Shown one piece after another: positions 1 through 6,301 of a stretch of 47,944 bases of DNA. Made by a program: the position numbers and the translations under genes. The stretch spans positions 1 to 47,944 of the forward strand of contig CALFWZ010000067.1 in the NCBI GenBank assembly GCA_937928405.1, read 5' to 3'. Under the pieces are notes generated by a model, which saw only the letters and a list, made by a program, of their open reading frames with translations, was not told the origin of the DNA and did not search any database. Each line of letters starts with the position of its first letter. Within the stretch, counting starts at the first letter, position 1. The stretch is from an uncultured Saprospiraceae bacterium. GTDB lineage: Bacteria; Bacteroidota; Bacteroidia; Chitinophagales; Saprospiraceae.

Positions 1-108
1 TTTTCCTTGTTCTCGTCCAATGTTAACTCCTTTTTCTACGCCACGTAAGTAGAGACTATCTTTTTCGACATCATATGAAATAGGCATCTTGATTAACTTT
101 TCTTGATT
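1..108 (-). pseudogene. Truncated second copy of Rpn-family nuclease C-terminal region (runs off left edge)
   Basis: Positions 1-87 match 281-367 with only two differences at a constant offset of 280. On the minus strand they encode the same peptide (MPISYDVEKDSLYLRG and onward) as the neighbouring nuclease gene. A further few codons (QEKLIK against EQKLND in the intact gene) are diverged but still alignable. Upstream in this frame there is no start codon and no nuclease core, and the frame runs into the 3' end of the intact gene in another frame. This is therefore a 5'-truncated tandem paralogue or recombination remnant. Its own 3' end lies beyond the window, so whether any part is expressed cannot be judged. 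Confidence 0.7.
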
Positions 109-136
109 AGGAATTGGGAGAATATATTTATTGGGT

Positions 137-1018
137 TTAAGATTTTTCTTCCCATATTTTGATGTATTTTTTTACCTGTAGGGCACTTAGTTCTAGCGTT
201 TCGGCAATAAAATTAATGGATTGTCCGGCTTTAAATAACTTCCAAACAGAGTTGGCAATTGCTTCCTCTCGTCCTTCTTCTTTTCCTTGCTCTCTTCCAA
301 TGTTAACTCCTTTTTCTACGCCACGTAAGTAGAGACTATCTTTTTCGACATCATATGAAATAGGCATATCATTTAATTTTTGTTCAACGAATAGTTGAAA
401 GTTACGAATTCTTGCTAAGATTAACAACTGGTTCATATATTTGGCGATTAAGTCTTCTGAGTCTATTAAACTTTTTAACTTTTCGACGATATCATTTAAT
501 ACTTTATCAACCCGATCCTTTTTAATATTTCCAAGTAGTGCAAGGATGATCATCTCTGGAACTTGCGTACTGATGAGTTTATTGGGATCAATTTCAGTAA
601 TATTGATAATGTCAAAACCAGTGAAAATAAGGCTAGGTTTTAGTTTATTTTTCATAGTTGATTTAGGCTTGCCAAGATAGATCACAATATGTCGAATTGG
701 TAGTTTATACTTACGATAAATCAACCCATGATATTCTTGAATGCGAGCAAGCATTTCTCGGTCATTTCTAGTTTGAAATTCGAGATGAAGAATACTTTCT
801 TTACCTTTTTTATCAAAAATTTTATAAAGAAAATCAACTTCTCGTTCCCTCGTTCTTGCCATCTTAAACGCTAGTGGTTCGTATCGGGTAATGTCAATAT
901 TAAGTTGTGCCTGAACCAACGGTATAAATATGGTCTGTGCGTTTTCTCGAAAAATCCGATCATAGATATTTCCCGAATTTTCTTTGTTCTTTTGTTCTTT
1001 ATTCGTGAATTTTGACAT
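137..1018 (-). CDS. Rpn-family PD-(D/E)XK nuclease / putative transposase
   Basis: The protein resembles the Rpn (recombination-promoting nuclease) and PD-(D/E)XK putative transposase families. The N-terminal half has the expected core: the start YDRIFRENAQ, an acidic residue in REVDFLYKI, then the E-x-Q signature in LHLEFQTRND, then a strand ending in IVIYLGK. The C-terminal half is helical with a charged GREQGKEEGREEA segment and ends in a short helix-turn-helix-like region (IAETLELSALQVKKYI), both common in this family. The frame stays open to an ATG at 1075, but the residues added there do not look native, so I prefer the ATG at 1018 (MSKFTNKEQ). Rpn proteins are DNA endonucleases that promote RecA-independent recombination; activity here is inferred. 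The gene stands alone next to a truncated copy of itself. Confidence 0.85.
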   Translation of the reverse strand: MSKFTNKEQKNKENSGNIYDRIFRENAQTIFIPLVQAQLNIDITRYEPLAFKMARTREREVDFLYKIFDKKGKESILHLEFQTRNDREMLARIQEYHGLIYRKYKLPIRHIVIYLGKPKSTMKNKLKPSLIFTGFDIINITEIDPNKLISTQVPEMIILALLGNIKKDRVDKVLNDIVEKLKSLIDSEDLIAKYMNQLLILARIRNFQLFVEQKLNDMPISYDVEKDSLYLRGVEKGVNIGREQGKEEGREEAIANSVWKLFKAGQSINFIAETLELSALQVKKYIKIWEEKS

Positions 1019-1487
1019 GTAATTTATTGAGTAATAATTAAATTTTAGTGTTTGACAAAGATCAGGTTGTGTCAACCTTGGTTGAAATCCTAATTTCGCT
1101 GACTTGATGTTTTATTACTCATTTGTTCTGGAAAGGTCACCATATTGGATAGATACGGCCCAGAAATTACAAATCTAATTCTCAGATAAGATTTGCTCAA
1201 AGCAAAATTATGAAAAATTAATTTTAAAACAAAAAATTTTAAAATTAAACTTAGGTTACAATGTATTAAAATTACTGAAGCGCTGAAACGATAGTATTTA
1301 AACCTACTATTTTAGTTAACGCACTATTTTAAAACGAAGTGATATTTAGTAATTTTCCGCATCTATTTTCTGATGAACAATATTTGCTGCCAAGTGGTTC
1401 TAATGAAGCTGTTTAAGTAGCTAACGGTTTTTTCATTAAACCAATAAATATTTAATCTCTGTTTTTATAATTTTTTAAAAAACAATT
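1019..1487. other. AT-rich intergenic region with perfect 12-bp inverted repeat
   Basis: This gap separates two divergently transcribed genes. It holds a perfect AT-only inverted repeat, TTAATTTTAAAA at 1218-1229 and its complement at 1237-1248, with a 7-base A-rich spacer. No convincing TAnnTTTG promoter was found for the alcohol dehydrogenase gene. I see no small ORF worth calling. Confidence 0.5.
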
Positions 1488-2498
1488 ATGTTGAATGTAA
1501 ACGCCTTCGCCCTCAAAGAAAAAGGAGCTGAAAAATTGACGCCTTTTTCTTACGAATTAGGCAGCTTAGGAAGGGAAGAAGTAGATATAAAAATTCATTA
1601 TTGTGGACTTTGTCATTCTGATATGAGTATGATGGAAGACGCTTGGGGCATGACTAAATATCCATTGGTGCCTGGACATGAAATTATTGGGGAAGTCATC
1701 GCTGCTGGAGATCAAGTTAAGCATCTTAAAAAAGGAGACTATGTCGGTGTCGGTTGGAAGTCGGCTTCTTGTATGCACTGCCAGCAATGTATGAGCGGTC
1801 AGCACCATCTTTGTCGTAATGGAGAAAGTACCATCGTTGGTCGCCACGGTGGTTTTGCGGATCACACTCGTGCTCATTGGTCGTGGACCATTCCTTTACC
1901 AAAGGGGATTAATTTGGAAAAAGCGGGACCTCTACTATGTGGGGGGATTACCGTTTTTAATCCCATTATTTTGGCGAATGTCAAAGCGACGGATCGAGTA
2001 GGGGTGATCGGAATTGGAGGACTGGGACATATGGCTTTGAAATTTTTAAATAAATGGGGATGTGAAGTGGTTGCGTTTAGTTCAAGTCCAGACAAAAAAG
2101 AAGCGATTCTAGCAATGGGTGCCACCAAAGTGATCAACTCCCGCGATCCCGAATCGTTGAAATCTATTGCGGGACAATTAGACTTGATCATCAACACAAC
2201 AAATGTTCAACTCGATTGGAAATCCTATTTATCTACCTTAGCACCGCAAGGGCGATTTCATACCGTAGGCGCTGTTTTGGAACCCATGGAGATTCCTGCC
2301 TTTTCATTAATCGGTGGCGAAAAAACAGTGAGTGGTAGTCCGATTGGAAGTCCCGCATTGACTCGTAAAATGTTAGAGTTCTGTGTACGACATGAGATTT
2401 ATCCGATCGTAGAATCGTTTCCAATGGAACAGGTAAACGAGGCGATTGCGCATTTGGAGGCAGGGAAAGTGAGATATCGGGTGGTGCTTAGATGTTGA
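1488..2498 (+). CDS. Zinc-dependent NAD(P)-dependent alcohol dehydrogenase (CAD/YahK type)
   Basis: This is a medium-chain dehydrogenase/reductase that interconverts alcohols and aldehydes with NAD(P)(H) in the cytoplasm. The catalytic zinc site is visible as CGLCHSD near residue 37 and PGHEIIGEV near residue 63. The structural zinc lobe is present with four cysteines in CMHCQQCMSGQHHLC around residues 95-109. The Rossmann nucleotide-binding motif is GIGGLGHMALKF around 175. Length (336 aa) and motif spacing fit the cinnamyl-alcohol dehydrogenase/YahK branch, which usually prefers NADPH and aldehyde reduction; the true substrate cannot be read from sequence. The gene appears monocistronic, and its stop codon falls within the first of two TGTTGAATCG repeats. 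Confidence 0.92.
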   Translation: MLNVNAFALKEKGAEKLTPFSYELGSLGREEVDIKIHYCGLCHSDMSMMEDAWGMTKYPLVPGHEIIGEVIAAGDQVKHLKKGDYVGVGWKSASCMHCQQCMSGQHHLCRNGESTIVGRHGGFADHTRAHWSWTIPLPKGINLEKAGPLLCGGITVFNPIILANVKATDRVGVIGIGGLGHMALKFLNKWGCEVVAFSSSPDKKEAILAMGATKVINSRDPESLKSIAGQLDLIINTTNVQLDWKSYLSTLAPQGRFHTVGAVLEPMEIPAFSLIGGEKTVSGSPIGSPALTRKMLEFCVRHEIYPIVESFPMEQVNEAIAHLEAGKVRYRVVLRC

Positions 2499-2528
2499 AT
2501 CGCTCCGCTTGTTGAAAATGTTGAATCG
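2493..2528. repeat. Two copies of TGTTGAATCG downstream of the dehydrogenase
   Basis: TGTTGAATCG occurs at 2493-2502 and again at 2519-2528. The first copy contains the TGA stop of the alcohol dehydrogenase gene. The same word forms the arm of the palindromic repeat at 10055-10103, so these are probably members of one dispersed repeat family. Confidence 0.5.
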
Positions 2529-2608
2529 TTGAAATCTATGAAGCGTAGAGGCAATGATTGGTAGCTACGCTAAACTCCAATGATAATATTTTGATTGATT
2601 TTGTTATG

Positions 2609-2645
2609 AAAAAAATAAAAAAAGCGAACCGCAATTGCGATTCGC
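2609..2645 (-). terminator. Intrinsic terminator of the glutamine synthetase gene
   Basis: On the minus strand a GC-containing hairpin (2624-2645; arms GCGAA-N-CGC with an AATT loop and one mismatch) is followed by a long T-rich tract (2609-2623). It lies about 30 bases past the glutamine synthetase stop. The plus side also has a T-rich stretch, so it may work in both directions. Confidence 0.8.
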
Positions 2646-2673
2646 CCTCTTATTTTTTTTTAGCTGTATTAAA

Positions 2674-3705
2674 TTAAGCTGGCACCATGTCAGCCGTTTT
2701 AACGGTTTTAATAATTCGAGCTGCAATTTTGTATGGATCACCATTAGAAGCAGGTCTTCTATCTTCTAACCATCCTTTCCAGCCATTTTCAACGGCAATA
2801 ATTGGAATACGAATCGAAGCTCCTCTATCAGAAACGCCCCACGAAAAATCGGTAATGGCAGCCGTCTCATGCAAACCAGTTAAACGCTGGTCGTTAAATT
2901 CACCGTACACTGCAATATGCTCATCCACCACTGGGCGGAAGGCTTCACAGATTTTAGCGAATACCTCTTTATCTCCAGAAGTTCTTAAGGCCGTATTAGA
3001 GAAGTTTGCGTGCATACCAGAACCATTCCAATCCATATCTTTACCTAGTGGTTTTGGATGGTATTCAATATAGTATCCGTACTTTTCAGTTAAACGATCT
3101 AACAAATATCTAGCGATCCAAATTTCATCACCCGCTTTCTTAGCACCTTTTGCAAATAATTGAAATTCCCATTGACCACAAGCAACTTCTTGGTTAATTC
3201 CTTCAAAATTAAGACCGGTTGCAATACATAAATCTGCGTGTTCTTCCACTAAGGCTCTACCGTGCGTATTTTTTCCACCAACGGAACAGTAATACAAACC
3301 TTGTGGCGCAGGATATCCACCAATTGGGAATCCTAATGGTAATTGCGTTTTAGTATCCATGATGAAATACTCTTGCTCAAAACCAAACCAGAAATCATTA
3401 TCATCATCATCAATGGTCGCACGACCATTAGACTCGTGAGCTGTTCCATCTGCATTCATTACTTCGGTCATCACTAAATAACCGTTCTTTCTTGTTGGAT
3501 CTGGGTAAATTGCAACAGGTACCAACAAACAATCTGAAGAGTTACCTTCTGCTTGCTTGGTGGAAGAACCGTCAAAAGACCAAGTTCCTATCTCCTCTAA
3601 GGTTCCTTTAAAATTTTCATGCTCTTCAACTTTGGTTTTACTTCTCATATTTTGAGTTGGGAAGTAACCATCTAACCAGATGTATTCAAGTTTGATCTTA
3701 GCCAT
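2674..3705 (-). CDS. glnII: Type II (eukaryotic-like) glutamine synthetase
   Basis: Glutamine synthetase makes glutamine from glutamate, ammonia and ATP and is the main entry point of ammonium nitrogen. The protein is 343 aa, the size of the short GSII class rather than the ~450-470 aa GSI or ~700 aa GSIII. The N-terminal beta-grasp segment has the GSII-typical WSFDGSSTKQAEGNSSD. The catalytic domain shows FGFEQEYF, NQEVACGQWEFQ, the ATP-site NGSGMHANFS and the phosphate/glutamate-site RGASIRIP. The adenylylation loop Tyr used to regulate GSI is not part of this class. The gene is monocistronic, with its own terminator and a divergent promoter region shared with the gene at 3920. Confidence 0.93.
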   Translation of the reverse strand: MAKIKLEYIWLDGYFPTQNMRSKTKVEEHENFKGTLEEIGTWSFDGSSTKQAEGNSSDCLLVPVAIYPDPTRKNGYLVMTEVMNADGTAHESNGRATIDDDDNDFWFGFEQEYFIMDTKTQLPLGFPIGGYPAPQGLYYCSVGGKNTHGRALVEEHADLCIATGLNFEGINQEVACGQWEFQLFAKGAKKAGDEIWIARYLLDRLTEKYGYYIEYHPKPLGKDMDWNGSGMHANFSNTALRTSGDKEVFAKICEAFRPVVDEHIAVYGEFNDQRLTGLHETAAITDFSWGVSDRGASIRIPIIAVENGWKGWLEDRRPASNGDPYKIAARIIKTVKTADMVPA

Positions 3706-3788
3706 AAAACTATTTTTTTATTAAGAATTTATTGAATGTATTTTAAAATTTAACGCAAAGATACCTAGAAATGATATGTTCTTATCTT

Positions 3789-3824
3789 TTGATTTTTTAT
3801 TTCTGGGTTATTTTTGCAAACTTA
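3789..3824. promoter_or_regulatory. Back-to-back candidate promoters for glutamine synthetase (-) and the 3920 gene (+)
   Basis: On the plus strand TTG (3789-3791) is followed after 17 bases by TATTTTTG (3809-3816), matching the Bacteroidota -33/-7 promoter (TTG...TAnnTTTG). Immediately adjacent, CAAACTTA at 3817-3824 reads TAAGTTTG on the minus strand. A second minus-strand -7-like element, TATCTTTG, lies at 3756-3763. The minus-strand elements lack a clear -33 TTG, so the exact glutamine synthetase start is uncertain. Confidence 0.45.
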
Positions 3825-3919
3825 GCGTAATTCCTTATTTCATAACAGCTAAATAATTACGCTTTACCTCAAATTTAAACTGGGTGATTGCTCTTTAAGT
3901 ATTTGATAAACAGGTTTTT

Positions 3920-5449
3920 ATGTCCAAGCAAAAAACGAGACCCAATAAGGCTAGACGATATTTGTTTACGCTGATTCATTCGATGAATAAGGCGGAAAAG
4001 CGAAATTTCAAGCTTTATATTAAAAAAATGGAGGAAGTGTCAGGGCAAAAGCTAGTGCAGGTATTCGATGCGATTGCGAAGACGAAAAACTATGATGAAC
4101 AAAAAATAAAGGATAAATTACCTGGGATTTCTGCTGTTCAGTTATCTAACCTAAAACGTCATCTTTATCAACAGATCTTGACGAGTCTGCGTTTATTATC
4201 TATTCAAAAAAATATCGATATCCAGATTCGAGAGCAAATAGATTTCGCTCGGATTTTATATGGAAAAGGATTATTCTATCAAAGTCTTAAAATTCTAGAA
4301 CGAATTCGAGTGATCGCACAAGAGAATCATTTGGATTTATTATTATTAGAAATTTTAGAATTTTTAAAACTGATTGAGGAGCGTCACATCACCCGTTCCC
4401 GACAGGAAAAAGGTAAGATGGAAACCTTGGAAAGTGATGCGTTACGGCAATCAGAAATTATTTATAATAGTTGTCAACTTTCTAATCTAAAAATTGCTAT
4501 TCATGGATTTTATATTCGCTATGGACATGTTCGTAATGACCTGAATAAGCAAATGGTGATTGAAGTTTTTCGTGGAAAACTAAGTAAGGTGGACCAGACG
4601 AAATTAACTTTTTTTGAACGCGTATATCTCTACCAATCTTGGGTTTGGTTTTATCATATGTTGCTCGACTTTGAGCAATGCTTTTCTTACGCAAAAAAAT
4701 GGATAGACGTATTTGAAGAAGTTCCTTTACTCATCGAAGAAGATCCGGATTTGTATCTGAGGGGTTATCATTATGTGTTGACTAGTTTGTACCATCAAGG
4801 AAATCAAGTTGCGTTTAAGAAATACTTTAAAAAATTTGCGAAGTTTTACGAGGAGAATTACGAAGGTTTTAATTATAACTCGCGGATGATTGCCTCGCTT
4901 TATTTTTATAGTGCGGAAATTAATCAGCACATTATGGGACAGCAATTTCGAGCGGGACTGCCAGTGATACCGAAGATCTTGAGCTTTCTAGATAAGTTTT
5001 CAGATTTGTTGGATCAGCATCGTGTCTTGATTTTTTATTTTAAAATCGCTTACCTATATTTTGGTATGAAAGACTATGAAAAATGTCTAGATTATTTGGA
5101 TAAGATTTTAGATTTAAAAGTAGCTTATTTACGCGAAGACTTACAAGCTTATGCACGCATCTTATCCTTATTGGCGCATTATGAATTAGGTAATTTTATT
5201 CTCCTAAATTCACTAATAAAATCAGCACACCGTTTTTTAAATAAACTAAAAGAATTAACCAAGGTACAAAAAGAAACCCTCCGCTTATTTAGAACATTAG
5301 TGCAGCTGCCACAGAATGAACACCGTTCAGAATTGGAGGCGTTTAGAGAAAAAATGAGAATGCTACGAGAAGATGAGTTTGAAAAGAGAAGTTTTATCTA
5401 TCTGGATGTTTATCAATGGGTAGAGCGGAAGTTGGATGGGAAAGGGTAG
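3920..5449 (+). CDS. Conserved helical protein of unknown function (TPR-like)
   Basis: I do not recognise a named family. The 509-residue protein starts with a basic segment (MSKQKTRPNKARRYLF) and the phrase LIHSMNKAEKRNFKLYIKK. It then consists almost wholly of amphipathic helices. Repeated helix pairs such as YGKGLFYQSLKILERIRVIAQ and FGMKDYEKCLDYLDKILDL look like degenerate TPR units, suggesting a protein-interaction scaffold. No signal peptide, membrane segment or catalytic motif is visible, so it is probably cytoplasmic. The gene is monocistronic: it diverges from glutamine synthetase, and its TAG stop lies inside a 15-bp palindrome that may end the transcript. Confidence 0.8.
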   Translation: MSKQKTRPNKARRYLFTLIHSMNKAEKRNFKLYIKKMEEVSGQKLVQVFDAIAKTKNYDEQKIKDKLPGISAVQLSNLKRHLYQQILTSLRLLSIQKNIDIQIREQIDFARILYGKGLFYQSLKILERIRVIAQENHLDLLLLEILEFLKLIEERHITRSRQEKGKMETLESDALRQSEIIYNSCQLSNLKIAIHGFYIRYGHVRNDLNKQMVIEVFRGKLSKVDQTKLTFFERVYLYQSWVWFYHMLLDFEQCFSYAKKWIDVFEEVPLLIEEDPDLYLRGYHYVLTSLYHQGNQVAFKKYFKKFAKFYEENYEGFNYNSRMIASLYFYSAEINQHIMGQQFRAGLPVIPKILSFLDKFSDLLDQHRVLIFYFKIAYLYFGMKDYEKCLDYLDKILDLKVAYLREDLQAYARILSLLAHYELGNFILLNSLIKSAHRFLNKLKELTKVQKETLRLFRTLVQLPQNEHRSELEAFREKMRMLREDEFEKRSFIYLDVYQWVERKLDGKG

Positions 5450-5488
5450 AGACAATTCATGAATTGTTTTTATATGAATTGTCTCTAC
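5446..5488. repeat. 15-bp perfect palindrome carrying the TAG stop (REP-like)
   Basis: GTAGAGACAATTCAT (5446-5460) and its exact complement (5474-5488) flank a 13-base T-rich loop. The TAG stop of the upstream gene (5447-5449) is bases 2-4 of the left arm. It sits between convergent genes and could end transcripts from both sides. A related element lies at 38748-38779. Confidence 0.75.
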
Positions 5489-5507
5489 ATAAATCCGCTG
5501 CTATTTT

Positions 5508-6020
5508 TTAATCCTCCGCCTCTTCATCTGCAAAAGGTTCTTCCTTTGCATCTTCTGGCATGTCTATTTTATTGACCATTGGCAAACCTACAAATTTCCC
5601 TTCTGCTCGGCTGATCGAACCGAAACCAAGAAAGCCACCACTGGCCTTGGCTACGTGTTCTGCGAAAGTAACGAAGCTATGGTAAAAATGAGCACCATGT
5701 AACGGCGCCATTTTGGGTAAAATATCGTTGAGTTGTGCTAGTTCATCACTGATCATTTTATTACGTTCATCCGTCCCAGAAGGCAACGTACTGATGAGTT
5801 CATCCAAACGGCTAGCGAATTCTGCGCCCACTAGTTCGTAATAACCTTCCAACGCTGGAGGATGCTGGTAGCCTCTGATTTTCATAATCTTAGAAGCCCA
5901 TTCTTTCTCTTCGGAGTCGATATTTCCGTCTGCGCCAGCGATTAAAGCGGTAATCATTGGAATCGCGTCAATTAATAATTTTTTTTCCGTGTCGTTGAGT
6001 CCGGCAAATTGTGGAATCAT
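5508..6020 (-). CDS. TerB-like helical protein
   Basis: A 170-residue protein that resembles the TerB-like (tellurite-resistance/DUF533-type) fold in its N-terminal half. Helices surround an acidic loop, IAGADGNIDSEEKEWA, the region most typical of TerB-like domains. The middle part (ELAQLNDILPKMAPLHGAHFYHSFVTFAEHVAKASGGFLGFGSI in outline) is helical and then glycine-rich. The tail is acidic (EDAKEEPFADEEAED). No signal peptide or membrane span is present, so a cytoplasmic location is likely. TerB-like domains are usually linked to stress or membrane-associated complexes, but no partner genes are nearby and the role is unknown. GTACCTTTG/GTATCTTTG-type words at 6130-6169 on the minus strand may hold its promoter. 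Confidence 0.75.
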   Translation of the reverse strand: MIPQFAGLNDTEKKLLIDAIPMITALIAGADGNIDSEEKEWASKIMKIRGYQHPPALEGYYELVGAEFASRLDELISTLPSGTDERNKMISDELAQLNDILPKMAPLHGAHFYHSFVTFAEHVAKASGGFLGFGSISRAEGKFVGLPMVNKIDMPEDAKEEPFADEEAED

Positions 6021-6257
6021 GAATTGTTTGTTTGTGTAGATAAAAAAGAATTTCTTTTGAACCCATTATTAAAAAATATGCATCTTCAAACAGATTTTGC
6101 CCAAAATTCAGGTAAAATAGGCTTGTTTGCAAAGGTACGTTTTTAGGACGTAAGCACAGCCGCAAAGATACGGACAAATTTAAGAAAATTAAGTGAAATC
6201 GGGGAGATGAACCAAAAAATTGAATAGAGGAGATGTTTCAAATCCCTAGATTCTTAC

Positions 6258-6265
6258 TACCTTTG
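6258..6265 (+). promoter_or_regulatory. Candidate mutS promoter -7 element (TACCTTTG)
   Basis: TACCTTTG matches TAnnTTTG exactly, with TTT at 6236-6238 nineteen bases upstream as a weak -33. It lies downstream of the first ATG of the mutS frame (6233) and so favours the later TTG start at 6302. Confidence 0.45.
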
Positions 6266-6301
6266 TCCTTACTGAAATACCACCTAATAAACTTACCCAT
6301 T

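Noticed and set aside
1218..1248. AT-only inverted repeat as a terminator or origin element
   Set aside because: It has no GC in the stem and no associated T-run beyond its own arms, and no DnaA-box cluster is seen around it.
6233..6301. Native N-terminal extension of MutS from the ATG at 6233
   Set aside because: The residues are hydrophobic and unlike MutS, and a perfect TACCTTTG promoter element falls inside them, so the TTG at 6302 is preferred.
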